A model generated the notes under the pieces. That model made no database searches. It saw only the letters and a program-made list of their open reading frames with translations, and was not told the DNA's origin. The position numbers and the translations under genes are program-made. From Flavobacteriales bacterium (lineage in GTDB: Bacteria > Bacteroidota > Bacteroidia > Flavobacteriales > Flavobacteriaceae), in NCBI GenBank assembly GCA_011526365.1, contig WTIO01000051.1, forward strand, positions 1 to 64,000: DNA of 64,000 nt, given 5' to 3'. How positions within the stretch are numbered: position 1 is the stretch's first letter; the number at the start of each line of letters is the position of its first letter. Shown here one piece after another: positions 51,051-59,997 of this stretch.

Positions 51051-52370
51051 ATGGAAAACGAAAACATTTCAGTAGGCCTTGATATCGGAACCACAAAAAT
51101 TGTGGCCATGGTAGGAAGAAAAAATGAATTTGATAAAGTAGAAATTCTAGGTATTGGAAAATCAAAAAGCCTGGGCGTTCACCGTGGTGTGGTAAACAAC
51201 ATCACTCAAACCATTCAGTCCATACAACAGGCGGTGGAAGAAGCCAAAATAAATTCGGGCCACAAGGTTGAAAAGGTAGTGGTGGGTATTGCTGGGCAAC
51301 ACATTCGCAGTTTACAACACAGCGACTATATCACACGCCCAAACCCTGAAGAAGTTATTGATGAAAAGGATATTGAAGCCCTGATTCAACAAGTTTACAA
51401 GCTTGTGATGTTACCGGGTGAGGAAATTATTCACGTACTTCCTCAGGAATACAAAGTAGATGGTCAAGCAGAAATAAAAGAGCCCATTGGGATGTATGGA
51501 GGACGTTTGGAAGCCAATTTTCATGTGGTAGTAGGGCAGGTTTCATCCATTCGCAACATAGGGCGTTGTATTAAAAGTGCTGCCCTTGATTTAAGTAATA
51601 TAACCCTTGAACCTCTTGCTTCTGCAGACGCTGTTCTTAGCCAGGAAGAAAAAGAAGCTGGAGTGGCACTTATTGATATTGGGGGCGGAACTACGGATTT
51701 GGCCATATTTAAGGATGGCATTATTCGCCATACTGCGGTTATCCCCTTTGGAGGTAATGTAATTACCGAAGACATTAAGGAGGGGTGTTCCATTATAGAA
51801 AAACAGGCAGAACTCCTTAAAGTAAAATTTGGTTCGGCATGGCCTGGTGAAAATCGCGACACTGAAATTGTGGCTATCCCAGGTTTGCAAGGACGGGATC
51901 CAAAAGAAATATCACTTAAAACTTTATCTAAAATAATCAATGCCCGAGTGGTAGAAATCATTGAGCAGGTATTTTTAGAGATTAAAAATTACGGCCATAA
52001 CGAGCAAAAGAAAAAATTAATTGCAGGTATAGTGCTAACAGGAGGCGGTAGTCAATTGAAGCATTTAAAGCAATTGGTAGAATACATTACTGGGATGGAT
52101 ACTCGTATTGGTTATCCGGGAGAACATTTGGCAGGAGAAACCCCATCAGACCAAACCAGTCCTGTTTTTGCAACTGCTGTAGGTTTATTAATGAACGCCC
52201 TTGAAACAGACACAAAAACAGAAGAACAACAAGCAGAAGATACGCTGCCCGCATCCGTCGAGGAAGCTTCAGGGGAAGAATTACCCCCCTTGGAAAAACT
52301 TCCTAAGCATCGTAAATCTATTTTAGAACGTTGGGTAGATAAGTTTAAAGAATTTTTAGATAACGCATAA
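51051..52370 (+). CDS. ftsA: Cell division protein FtsA (439 aa)
   Basis: Actin-like membrane tether for FtsZ. SVGLDIGTTKIVAMVGR (7-23), DIGGGTTDLAIFKDG near 205 and GIVLTGGGSQLKHL near 325 form the nucleotide site. The C-terminus has an acidic linker (about 385-415) and a basic amphipathic end, RKSILERWVDKFKEFLDNA, the expected membrane-targeting helix. Confidence 0.96.
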   Translation: MENENISVGLDIGTTKIVAMVGRKNEFDKVEILGIGKSKSLGVHRGVVNNITQTIQSIQQAVEEAKINSGHKVEKVVVGIAGQHIRSLQHSDYITRPNPEEVIDEKDIEALIQQVYKLVMLPGEEIIHVLPQEYKVDGQAEIKEPIGMYGGRLEANFHVVVGQVSSIRNIGRCIKSAALDLSNITLEPLASADAVLSQEEKEAGVALIDIGGGTTDLAIFKDGIIRHTAVIPFGGNVITEDIKEGCSIIEKQAELLKVKFGSAWPGENRDTEIVAIPGLQGRDPKEISLKTLSKIINARVVEIIEQVFLEIKNYGHNEQKKKLIAGIVLTGGGSQLKHLKQLVEYITGMDTRIGYPGEHLAGETPSDQTSPVFATAVGLLMNALETDTKTEEQQAEDTLPASVEEASGEELPPLEKLPKHRKSILERWVDKFKEFLDNA

Positions 52371-52380
52371 TCCTCATACT

Positions 52381-54534
52381 ATGGAAGAATTGAACAATAC
52401 AAACATCAATTTTGATTTACCAAAAAACAGAAGTAATGTCATCAAGGTCGTTGGCGTTGGTGGGGGAGGTAGTAATGCCATCAATTATATGTTTCAGCAG
52501 GGCATAGTAGGGGTAGATTTCGTGGTGTGCAACACCGATGCGCAGGCTCTGGAGGAAAGTCCAGTGCCAACAAAAATACAGTTGGGGGCCGCCTTAACGG
52601 AAGGCCTAGGTGCAGGTGCTAATCCAGAAATTGGCGCTCGTGCAGCAGAAGAAAGCATAGAAGCTCTAAAAAGTTTATTGGCCACACAAACCAAAATGGT
52701 GTTCATCACAGCAGGTATGGGCGGTGGAACCGGTACGGGAGCAGCACCCATTTTGGCTAAAATGGCCAAAGAAATGGATATCCTAACTGTTGGGATTGTT
52801 ACCATGCCTTTTCAATTTGAAGGAAAGTTGCGCTTAGAACAGGCCCAAAAAGGCTTGGACAATATCAAAGCAGAGGTAGATTCATTAATTGTTATCAATA
52901 ACAATAAACTTCGGGAAGTCTATGGCAACCTTGGGTTTAAAGCCGGGTTCTCTAAAGCCGATGAAGTATTGGCTACAGCTGCTCGTGGAATAGCTGAAGT
53001 AATCACCCACCACTACACCCAAAACATTGACTTGAAAGATGCCAAAACAGTACTCACCAATAGTGGTACTGCAATAATGGGGTCTGCTCAGGCCACAGGA
53101 GAAAACCGTGCGCAGGAAGCCATAGTTGCTGCTTTGGATTCGCCCTTGTTGAATGACAATAAAATTGCAGGATGTAAAAATGTACTATTACTTATTGTCT
53201 CTGGCACCGAAGAAATCACCATAGATGAAATTGGTGAAATCAATGACTTTATTCAGGAAGAAGCAGGCCATAATGCGAACATTATTATGGGGGTAGGTGA
53301 CGACCCCACCTTGGGGACGTCCATTGCAGTTACGGTAATTGCTACTGGATTTGCGGCAGATCAGCAACATGAAATTGTAAATACCGAAGCCAAGAAGATT
53401 ATTCACAATTTAGAGGAAGATCAAACCATGGAGCACGAATTAATGTCTCCTAAAGCTGCTACGACTCCCACTGCAATAGTTGATGACCCTATGGAAGCAC
53501 CATTGCAAACACCTGAAATAACACCAACGGCCACACTACTTTTCGATGAAGAAGAGGTAGCCCCTACGCCAAAAGTACAGCAGGAAAATCCAGTGGAAGC
53601 AGTGCAAGTACCGGCAGAAGAAGCCCCAGCTGTAAATACCTCTTCCGAAATTGAGACCTCACAAGAAGTTGAAAATCCTTTGATGGAACAAGCCGAACCG
53701 CTGGAACCAGCCATGGATGAATCAGCCATCAATAACTTAGAGGTAGCTTATGAAATCATTGCACCCACAGAAACTTTGGAAACACCAGAGCAAGCTTTGG
53801 ACTTTGATATTGACGCCATAGAAACCGTTTTTCCAGATACACCTGTAGAAGCAGAAAATACTACTGAAGACACCTTAGCTGAGGCACCAAAAGCAGAAGC
53901 CCCTGCAACTTCTCCCCAAGAAGTTGCTGAAGCCTCCCCACAGTTCATTATAAACGATTTAGATGAACAAGTGCTAGATATGGAAGTGATTGATCCTGAA
54001 ACTGTGGCCACCGAAGAAGAGCAGCAAATTGCATTTGAATTTGATATGCCTATTGCGTCGGTAACGGAAGCTGCTCCAGAAAACGTGGTAGAGGTAACTC
54101 AGGACAACCCTATTACCCACCACCTGGAAGAGGCATTGGAGGCAGAAGCAGAGCACACCTTTACGGTAAAATTAGCTCCTAAGGCTGACGCAACGCCTCA
54201 AGAAGAAGAAACTCCTGCAGCAAAGGGCGCACCCGATACAGCAGTACCCAATGAAGCCGTAGCCCAAGGGAACCCTTTTGACCATGCCATCCGAGAAACT
54301 GCGCGTTCTGAAAATCACAAACGAATGGAGCAGTTAAAAAAGTTTAATTATGTATTTAAATCCAACCTGCAGAAGATAGAAGAATTAGAACGCCAACCCG
54401 CCTACAAGCGCCAAGGAATTGATTTGGACTCCGCTACTGGAGTAGACAGCTCACGTGTGTCAGTAGATCGTGATGCAAATAATGATATCCAATTGCGTTC
54501 CAATAACTCTTTTTTACACGATAATGTAGACTAA
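52381..54534 (+). CDS. ftsZ: Cell division protein FtsZ with very long tail (717 aa)
   Basis: Tubulin-like GTPase forming the Z ring. GTP-binding GVGGGGSNAINYM (26-38) and the tubulin signature AGMGGGTGTGAAPI near 118-131; the globular part ends near residue 330. The rest, about 390 residues, is an acidic Pro/Ala/Thr/Glu-rich tail of low complexity. It ends in a conserved block with basic helix RMEQLKKFNYVFKSNL, PAYKRQGIDL and terminal SNNSFLHDNVD. E. coli-type C-terminal peptide DIPxFLR is absent. Ten bases separate it from ftsA, two from yqeY. Confidence 0.96.
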   Translation: MEELNNTNINFDLPKNRSNVIKVVGVGGGGSNAINYMFQQGIVGVDFVVCNTDAQALEESPVPTKIQLGAALTEGLGAGANPEIGARAAEESIEALKSLLATQTKMVFITAGMGGGTGTGAAPILAKMAKEMDILTVGIVTMPFQFEGKLRLEQAQKGLDNIKAEVDSLIVINNNKLREVYGNLGFKAGFSKADEVLATAARGIAEVITHHYTQNIDLKDAKTVLTNSGTAIMGSAQATGENRAQEAIVAALDSPLLNDNKIAGCKNVLLLIVSGTEEITIDEIGEINDFIQEEAGHNANIIMGVGDDPTLGTSIAVTVIATGFAADQQHEIVNTEAKKIIHNLEEDQTMEHELMSPKAATTPTAIVDDPMEAPLQTPEITPTATLLFDEEEVAPTPKVQQENPVEAVQVPAEEAPAVNTSSEIETSQEVENPLMEQAEPLEPAMDESAINNLEVAYEIIAPTETLETPEQALDFDIDAIETVFPDTPVEAENTTEDTLAEAPKAEAPATSPQEVAEASPQFIINDLDEQVLDMEVIDPETVATEEEQQIAFEFDMPIASVTEAAPENVVEVTQDNPITHHLEEALEAEAEHTFTVKLAPKADATPQEEETPAAKGAPDTAVPNEAVAQGNPFDHAIRETARSENHKRMEQLKKFNYVFKSNLQKIEELERQPAYKRQGIDLDSATGVDSSRVSVDRDANNDIQLRSNNSFLHDNVD

Positions 54535-54536
54535 TT

Positions 54537-54986
54537 ATGACACTAGAACAACAACTAACTCCCGCCCTAAAAGAGGCCATGCGTGCCAAAGACAGTTTAA
54601 AACTAGAAGCCCTACGAGCCATAAAATCGGCCTTGCTTTTAGCAAAAACAGAAGCAGGTGGTGGAGCGGCACTAAGCGCAACAGATGAAATTAAACTGCT
54701 TCAAAAATTGGTAAAACAGCGTAAGGATAGTGCGGCTATATACCGCGAGCAAAACCGAACAGATTTGGCCGAGCCCGAAGAAGCTCAAGCCGAAGTGATT
54801 GCAGCTTTTTTACCGCAACAGCTTTCAGATGAAGAAATTCAAGCTAAGGTAAAAGCTGTTATTGCCGAACTTGGTGCTTCGAGTATGAAGGATATGGGCA
54901 AGGTAATGGGAAAAGCCAATGCCGCTATGGCAGGACAAGCTGATGGTAGCCGTATCGCAGCAGCTGTTAAGTCCTTATTGTCTTAA
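54537..54986 (+). CDS. GatB/YqeY domain protein (149 aa)
   Basis: A small helical protein similar to the C-terminal domain of the GatB amidotransferase subunit. It has LKEAMRAKDSLKLEALRAIK near 10-30, RKDSAAIYREQNRTDLAEPE near 63, FLPQQLSDEEI near 92 and MGKVMGKANAAMAGQADGS near 121. It may act in tRNA-dependent amidation or quality control, but the role is unproven. It ends the division operon, as is usual in Bacteroidota. Confidence 0.9.
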   Translation: MTLEQQLTPALKEAMRAKDSLKLEALRAIKSALLLAKTEAGGGAALSATDEIKLLQKLVKQRKDSAAIYREQNRTDLAEPEEAQAEVIAAFLPQQLSDEEIQAKVKAVIAELGASSMKDMGKVMGKANAAMAGQADGSRIAAAVKSLLS

Positions 54987-55025
54987 AATCCTTCCTGTAA
55001 GCACGAGTACTTCAGCAAATAATTT

Positions 55026-55033
55026 TATTTTTG
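55026..55033 (+). promoter_or_regulatory. Candidate -7 element for tRNA-Arg
   Basis: TATTTTTG, a perfect TAnnTTTG match, 10 bases before the tRNA 5' end. Confidence 0.55.
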
Positions 55034-55043
55034 TAGCCACATT

Positions 55044-55117
55044 GGCCCAGTAGTTCAACTGGATAGAATATCAGATTTCGGCTCTGAGGGTTGGGGGTTC
55101 GAATCCTCCCTGGGTCA
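55044..55117 (+). tRNA. tRNA-Arg (anticodon UCG)
   Basis: A complete 74-nt cloverleaf. The acceptor stem is GGCCCAG with CTGGGTC (one G-U) and discriminator A. The D stem is GTTC with GAAT. The anticodon stem is TCAGA with TCTGA enclosing loop TTTCGGC, so the anticodon is TCG (decodes CGA and other CGN). The T stem is GGGGG with CCTCC around TTCGAAT. The CCA end is not encoded. It lies after yqeY, and no integrated element follows it. Confidence 0.93.
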
Positions 55118-55191
55118 CAAACAATGTAAGGCCAACACCTACTGCTCCTAACTTGTTTTGGGCTGTTGCTAATGATGAAGGAAAAAAGATT

Positions 55192-55701
55192 ATGAACGCT
55201 ACAGGAAATCAACGTGTCCGTAATATTCACCGCTATTTAGGATTCTACCTCGTTGGGATTATGGCTGTATATGCCATAAGCGGTATAGTATTGATCTTCA
55301 GAAAAGGGGATACCTTTAAGGTGACAAAAACCATCACCACCACTTTAGAACCTAATCTTTCTCCCACTGCTATAGGTGAAAAAATAAAGCTAAAAGGACT
55401 GCGATTTACAAGTCAGCAAAGGGATATCGCCTATTTTGAACAAGGCAATTACAATGTAGCTACAGGAGAAGTAACATACCAAAAAAAGCAGTTGCCCTAT
55501 GTGCTTGAAAGGATGACAAAATTGCACAAGGCTACCACAAAAAGCCCTGCTTATTGGTTGAATATCCTTTTTGGGGTATCATTGTTGTTTTTTGTAGTTT
55601 CTTCTTTTTGGATGTTCCTACCACAAACTACCATATTTAAGAAGGGATTGATGTTTTCATTGGCAGGCCTGCTTATGGCCCTCTTGCTGGTGTTTTTATA
55701 A
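55192..55701 (+). CDS. PepSY-domain membrane protein (169 aa)
   Basis: Starts MNATGNQRVRNIHRYLGFYL. The first membrane helix with the RxxHRYLG motif (about 9-35) is typical of PepSY-associated membrane proteins. A soluble PepSY-like domain (about 45-110, ending GEVTYQKKQLPYVLERM) and two membrane helices near 125-165 follow. Related proteins occur in iron uptake and reductase systems, but the neighbours here (porin, OmpA) do not settle its job. I start at 55192 because upstream in-frame codons are not protein-like. Confidence 0.7.
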   Translation: MNATGNQRVRNIHRYLGFYLVGIMAVYAISGIVLIFRKGDTFKVTKTITTTLEPNLSPTAIGEKIKLKGLRFTSQQRDIAYFEQGNYNVATGEVTYQKKQLPYVLERMTKLHKATTKSPAYWLNILFGVSLLFFVVSSFWMFLPQTTIFKKGLMFSLAGLLMALLLVFL

Positions 55702-55725
55702 AACCTACCTTTGGGCAACTTTATT

Positions 55726-56856
55726 ATGAAAAAATTTAGCCCTTTCATGGACAACAAAAAGTTGTTACGTCTTATTGCAGTTATTTTTTCGTGTTGTGTT
55801 AGCGCACAACAACAACAAAAAATCGAGATGGAGCTGGTTTTCACCCACGATGTAGCTGCAAATATGGCAGGGGGAATTCGTCAAGAAAGCTTCCATTTGG
55901 GAAATATAGATTTTATTGCTAGTGCCGACTTGTGGGAGGGTGGAACCTGGTTTTTTTATGTATTGTCCAATTATGGGGGAATGCTATCTGCTGCTGTTGG
56001 CGACCTTCAAGTTTCCAACAATATAGAGGCGACACCACACACCCGTTTGTATGAATTTGGCTACCGCCACCGGTGGGATAAATTTACACTCACTCTTGGG
56101 CAAAACAATTTAAATGCAACGTTTGCAATTTCAGACCATGGACTGCATTTTATCAACAGCTCTTTTGGTATCCAGCCCGAATTATCTACCAACGTAGCCA
56201 TCCCTATTTTTCCGGTTGCGGCATTGGGTATTGTAGCGGATTGGCAGTACAGTACTAACGCCAGTTTCCTGGTAGGAGTATATGATGGGGATCCCGGAAC
56301 TCCAGAGGGAAATCCACATTCCTTGCGTTTTCAGCTTGGACAAGAAGATGGTATTTTAGGGATTGCAGAATGGCAAAGAACCTTAAGTATAGCAAATCAG
56401 ACGGGAAAATTCCGCGCCGGGTATTGGTATAGTGGTAGAAGTTCAACTCGGGATGATTTAGGTGGGTTTTATGCTATTTTGGACCAAAAAATTTTTTCTT
56501 TCGAGAACAACCCCAATTTGGGCTTGGCACTGTTTGGGCAATGGGGAATTGTACAACCTAAGGCTTCAGTGTTTAAAAGTTATTTTGGAGCAGGGGCGGT
56601 GTATTACGGTGTATTCAATAGGACTCGTCCCGATGAATTAGGAATTGCCTTTGCACGAGCCACTATGAGTGATTCCTTTAGGGCCTCTTCATATACAACA
56701 CCCTACGAGGGGGTAGTTGAGCTATCATATGCAGCAGCGTTAAGCAAAATATGGAAATTGCAGCCAAATTTACAGTGGATACTCCATCCAGGAGCAAATA
56801 GCACGATCCAAAATGCTTTAGTTGGGGTACTACGCTTTGAATACAGTATTTTTTAA
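55726..56856 (+). CDS. Outer-membrane porin, OprB/carbohydrate-porin-like (376 aa)
   Basis: A secreted beta-barrel. The signal peptide reads [20 protein letters not shown] and ends near SAQQ; a Met at codon 9 could be the start instead. The mature protein is rich in alternating aromatic strands and ends in RFEYSIF, a barrel-closing strand with terminal Phe. Segments [34 protein letters not shown] and [18 protein letters not shown] match the OprB-type carbohydrate porins. Substrate unknown. It follows the PepSY gene by 24 bases, so they are probably one transcript. Confidence 0.75.
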   Translation: MKKFSPFMDNKKLLRLIAVIFSCCVSAQQQQKIEMELVFTHDVAANMAGGIRQESFHLGNIDFIASADLWEGGTWFFYVLSNYGGMLSAAVGDLQVSNNIEATPHTRLYEFGYRHRWDKFTLTLGQNNLNATFAISDHGLHFINSSFGIQPELSTNVAIPIFPVAALGIVADWQYSTNASFLVGVYDGDPGTPEGNPHSLRFQLGQEDGILGIAEWQRTLSIANQTGKFRAGYWYSGRSSTRDDLGGFYAILDQKIFSFENNPNLGLALFGQWGIVQPKASVFKSYFGAGAVYYGVFNRTRPDELGIAFARATMSDSFRASSYTTPYEGVVELSYAAALSKIWKLQPNLQWILHPGANSTIQNALVGVLRFEYSIF

Positions 56857-56935
56857 GCAGCTTATATTTTTGTCCATTAAGACAATAATTTTTGATTTTT
56901 TTAGTTTTATATCGAAAGAAGCAAAACCAATAAGG

Positions 56936-58333
56936 ATGCATACTAAATTTATATATACCCTAATGGGCCTTTTCCTAGGTATAGGAATAACAACTGCCCA
57001 AACTGCTGATAACCCTTGGCGACTCCAAATAAGCGCTAACGCGGTGGATATTTATCCCACAAATCAAGATGCTAGCACACCATTTGCAGCGACTCAGGGT
57101 GCTTTTTTTGAAGACTTTTTAAATGTAGGTGACCATTGGAATATTGGTGGTCCTACGGTGTCCTTATCCCGCTATGTATTTGGTGGATTTTCAATAGGGG
57201 CCCAACTGTCATTAAATTCAATTACCAAAATTGCTGGTGAAAACAATGTTGATTATCCATACTACAGCGCAGACGGAATAGTATCCTACCGACCTTTTGG
57301 CGGAAAGTTTACCCCTTTTTTACAAGCTGGTTTTGGGTTGACATCTTTTGACCTCTCAGGGGGTAGTGCCGATAGTCCTTTTTTACTATCGCGTAACGCT
57401 TCAAAAACATTTTTATACGGTTTGGGATTTGATATTGGTTTAAGTGGCCAGTGGGGGCTTACCATCCAGAGTACCTTCAGAAATGCCTATGAATTATACG
57501 GGATAAAGAATTTTCAACACCAACTTGGGGTGTCGTATAATTTTGGCGCAGGAGATAGAGACAAGGATGGTGTTTCAGATAAAAAAGACAAATGCCCTGA
57601 TGTTCCTGGGCTAAAAGAATTTGAAGGCTGTCCCGATACCGACGAAGACGGCATTCCTGATAATGAAGACCGTTGTCCCGAAGAGCCTGGTACAGCAGAA
57701 AACAAAGGCTGTCCCGATACTGATGGTGACGGTGTAGTTGATATTGACGATGTTTGCCCTGAAGCTGCAGGAACTGCAGAGATGAGTGGTTGTCCTGATA
57801 CTGACGGTGATGGTGTTCATGACGGTGAAGACAAATGTGTTGAAGAAGCTGGAGACCCCGAAAATGAAGGTTGTCCTTGGCCGGATACTGATGGCGATGG
57901 CGTGGTGGATAAAGACGATGTATGTCCTGAAATAAAAGGGCCTGAATCCTCCAAAGGCTGTCCTATAGTAGCTGACGCAATAATGCAAACCCTAAATGAT
58001 TACGGTGCCATGATTAACTTTATGGCAGAAAGTGATAAAATCCTTGGAGCTAAAACCATGGAAGTCCTTGAAAAAATCAAAGAGTTGCTGATTAAATATC
58101 CTGAAGGTGTGATTGTTATCGAAGGCTATGCCTCAGAAGATGGAGATTTAGCTGCTAATGATGCGCTAAGTAAAGCCCGTGCAGAATCAGTGAAAAAGTA
58201 TTTAATGGGATTGGGCATTGAAGCCGAACGCCTTGAAACTATTGGTATGGGTGTTAATAACCCCATAGAGGATAACAATACAGTGGAAGGAAGAGCTAAA
58301 AATAGACGTGTACAGTTTAAGACCAAATTTTAA
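56936..58333 (+). CDS. OmpA family protein with thrombospondin type 3 repeats (465 aa)
   Basis: A signal peptide ([20 protein letters not shown], cleaved near AQT) is followed by an N-terminal beta-barrel (to about 205). Five calcium-binding-type TSP3 repeats (DxDxDGxxDxxDxCP) cover about 207-343, and the C-terminal OmpA domain (about 350-465) carries [20 protein letters not shown] and [10 protein letters not shown] for peptidoglycan contact. The product should link the outer membrane to the cell wall. I start at 56936 because the in-frame region upstream overlaps the porin gene and has no signal peptide. It ends before a strong bidirectional terminator. Confidence 0.9.
   Translation: MHTKFIYTLMGLFLGIGITTAQTADNPWRLQISANAVDIYPTNQDASTPFAATQGAFFEDFLNVGDHWNIGGPTVSLSRYVFGGFSIGAQLSLNSITKIAGENNVDYPYYSADGIVSYRPFGGKFTPFLQAGFGLTSFDLSGGSADSPFLLSRNASKTFLYGLGFDIGLSGQWGLTIQSTFRNAYELYGIKNFQHQLGVSYNFGAGDRDKDGVSDKKDKCPDVPGLKEFEGCPDTDEDGIPDNEDRCPEEPGTAENKGCPDTDGDGVVDIDDVCPEAAGTAEMSGCPDTDGDGVHDGEDKCVEEAGDPENEGCPWPDTDGDGVVDKDDVCPEIKGPESSKGCPIVADAIMQTLNDYGAMINFMAESDKILGAKTMEVLEKIKELLIKYPEGVIVIEGYASEDGDLAANDALSKARAESVKKYLMGLGIEAERLETIGMGVNNPIEDNNTVEGRAKNRRVQFKTKF
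57554..57964 (+). repeat. Thrombospondin type 3 coding repeats in the OmpA gene
   Basis: Five imperfect units, each ending near GCP or GCPW and containing DTDGDGVVD-like text; the DNA repeats tgtcccgatactgatgg-like blocks. A protein-level repeat, not a mobile or CRISPR structure. Confidence 0.85.
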
Positions 58334-58353
58334 ACCTGTGCTTATATGGAGTA

Positions 58354-58386
58354 TAAAAAAAGAGGAGCATTTGCTCCTCTTTTTTA
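58354..58386. terminator. Bidirectional terminator between the OmpA gene and rpe
   Basis: AGAGGAGCA, TT, TGCTCCTCT: perfect 9-bp stem flanked by an A run on the left and a T run on the right, so it can end transcripts from both convergent genes. It overlaps the rpe stop codon. Confidence 0.9.
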
Positions 58387-59031
58387 TTGCTTGAGTTCTT
58401 GAATGGTTTTTTTAGGATCTGGCGATTTGAACACCGCACTTCCTGCTACTAAAATATTTGCCCCAGCACGAACTAAATCTGCTGCGTTTTCGGGGGTTAC
58501 CCCACCATCAATTTCAATTTGGGTAGTAGCACCTTTTTTTTCAATTAGTGCGCTAAGGGCTTTTATTTTTTCAAATGTATTGGGAATAAAATGCTGTCCA
58601 CCAAAGCCTGGGTTCACACTCATCAAGCACACCAAATCAAGGTCCTGAATAATATCTTCTAATACATGAACAGGGGTATGTGGATTTAGGGCCACTCCAG
58701 CCTTCATTTTATGAGACTTAATACTTTGAATACTTCGGTGCAAATGGGTGCACGCTTCATAATGAACGGTAAGTACAGCGGCATTAAGTGCTGCAAAGGT
58801 GGAAATGTATCTATCGGGGTCTACTATCATTAAATGTACGTCTAAGGGTTTTTTAGCGTGCTCGCCTATGGCTTTAAGCACAGGCATCCCAAAGGAGATG
58901 TTTGGCACAAATACACCGTCCATAATATCAATATGGAACCAATCTGCAGCACTATCATTAACCAGCTCACAATCACGTTGTAGGTTGGAAAAATCTGCAG
59001 CTAAAATAGAAGGTGCAATAAGGGTGCTCAT
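58384..59031 (-). CDS. rpe: Ribulose-phosphate 3-epimerase Rpe (215 aa)
   Basis: Pentose phosphate pathway enzyme interconverting ribulose-5-P and xylulose-5-P. LIAPSILAADFSNLQRDCE at the N-terminus, HIDIMDGVFVPNISFG near 34, LDVHLMIVDPD near 63, MSVNPGFGGQHFIP near 137 and IDGGVTPENAADLVRAGAN near 173. All metal ligands are present. It starts 12 bases after the terminator that follows rpoD, with no room for its own promoter in between. Confidence 0.96.
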   Translation of the reverse strand: MSTLIAPSILAADFSNLQRDCELVNDSAADWFHIDIMDGVFVPNISFGMPVLKAIGEHAKKPLDVHLMIVDPDRYISTFAALNAAVLTVHYEACTHLHRSIQSIKSHKMKAGVALNPHTPVHVLEDIIQDLDLVCLMSVNPGFGGQHFIPNTFEKIKALSALIEKKGATTQIEIDGGVTPENAADLVRAGANILVAGSAVFKSPDPKKTIQELKQ

Positions 59032-59042
59032 AGTAGTGAATT

Positions 59043-59066
59043 AAAAAGGCAGCTCAAGGCTGCCTT
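59043..59066 (-). terminator. Intrinsic terminator after rpoD
   Basis: On the minus strand AAGGCAGC, CTTGA, GCTGCCTT, then TTT: perfect 8-bp stem. It starts 5 bases after the rpoD stop and ends 12 bases before the rpe start, so rpe seems to depend on read-through or an upstream promoter. Confidence 0.75.
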
Positions 59067-59070
59067 ATGT

Positions 59071-59934
59071 TTATCCCAAATAGGTTTTAAGAATTTTACT
59101 TCTAGAGGTATGCTTTAAGCGGCGAATGGCTTTTTCCTTAATCTGACGTACCCGCTCGCGCGTGAGGTCAAAGGTTTCTCCAATTTCCTCAAGGGTCATG
59201 GCGTGTTGGTTTCCTAAACCAAAATACAAGCGTACTACATCGGCCTCACGTGGGGTGAGGGTTTCTAAAGCGCGCTCAATTTCTGTACGCAATGACTCGT
59301 GTAAGAGGGTTTTGTCTGGATTGGGCGATTCCCCACTATTTAACACATCGTATAAGTTAGAATCTTCTCCTTCCACTAGGGGGGCGTCCATAGAGACATG
59401 GCGCCCTGAGTTTTTTAAAGATTCCTTTACATCGTTTATCGTCATGTCCAATTCCTTTGCAATTTCTTCAGCAGAGGGCGCACGTTCGTGGGCCTGCTCT
59501 AGGAAAGCATAGGTTTTGTTGATTTTATTAATAGAACCAATTTTATTGAGTGGTAAACGCACAATTCGAGACTGCTCTGCCAGGGCCTGCAAAATGGATT
59601 GACGAATCCACCAAACGGCATAGGAAATAAATTTAAATCCACGGGTTTCGTCAAAGCGCTGTGCTGCTTTAATTAAACCAAGGTTCCCTTCATTGATTAA
59701 ATCAGGAAGGGTTAAGCCTTGATTTTGGTATTGTTTGGCTACAGAAACCACAAAACGAAGGTTGGCTTTAGTAAGTTTTTCTAAGGCGATTTGATCCCCG
59801 GCTTTGATGCGTTGGGCCAATTCTACCTCTTGTTCGGCAGTAATTAAGTCTACTTTACCGATTTCTTGAAGGTACTTATCTAAAGAGGCGGTTTCCCTAT
59901 TGGTAACCTGTTTTGTGATTTTTAGCTGTCTCAT
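59071..59934 (-). CDS. rpoD: Primary sigma factor RpoD (287 aa)
   Basis: Housekeeping sigma-70 factor. It lacks region 1.1, as in Bacteroidota, and starts [20 protein letters not shown]. Region 1.2 is [14 protein letters not shown]; region 2 is [20 protein letters not shown] through [16 protein letters not shown]; region 3 is about 130-195; and region 4 ends with [20 protein letters not shown]. It is the factor expected to read the TAnnTTTG promoters of this window (family knowledge). The gene lies after pnp with a 63-base gap and has its own terminator. Confidence 0.96.
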   Translation of the reverse strand: MRQLKITKQVTNRETASLDKYLQEIGKVDLITAEQEVELAQRIKAGDQIALEKLTKANLRFVVSVAKQYQNQGLTLPDLINEGNLGLIKAAQRFDETRGFKFISYAVWWIRQSILQALAEQSRIVRLPLNKIGSINKINKTYAFLEQAHERAPSAEEIAKELDMTINDVKESLKNSGRHVSMDAPLVEGEDSNLYDVLNSGESPNPDKTLLHESLRTEIERALETLTPREADVVRLYFGLGNQHAMTLEEIGETFDLTRERVRQIKEKAIRRLKHTSRSKILKTYLG

Positions 59935-59997
59935 AAATATGTGTTGTATCTATTATACGTTCAAAATCAAAAAATGTTTCACGAAGTGTAAAATTTT

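Noticed and set aside
53421-54011. Minus-strand Ser/Gly-rich frames in the ftsZ tail
   Set aside because: Caused by the biased codons of the acidic tail; not independent genes.
57554-57964. Regular DNA repeats that could suggest a CRISPR or satellite array
   Set aside because: Units are in frame, vary at third positions and encode thrombospondin type 3 repeats; no spacers.
55044-58350. Possible genomic island inserted at tRNA-Arg
   Set aside because: No integrase and no repeat of the tRNA 3' end was seen, and the following genes (PepSY, porin, OmpA) have the same base composition as the core.
59935-59997. TATAAT-like sequence upstream of rpoD
   Set aside because: TATAAT is not the Bacteroidota promoter form and no correctly spaced partner element is present.
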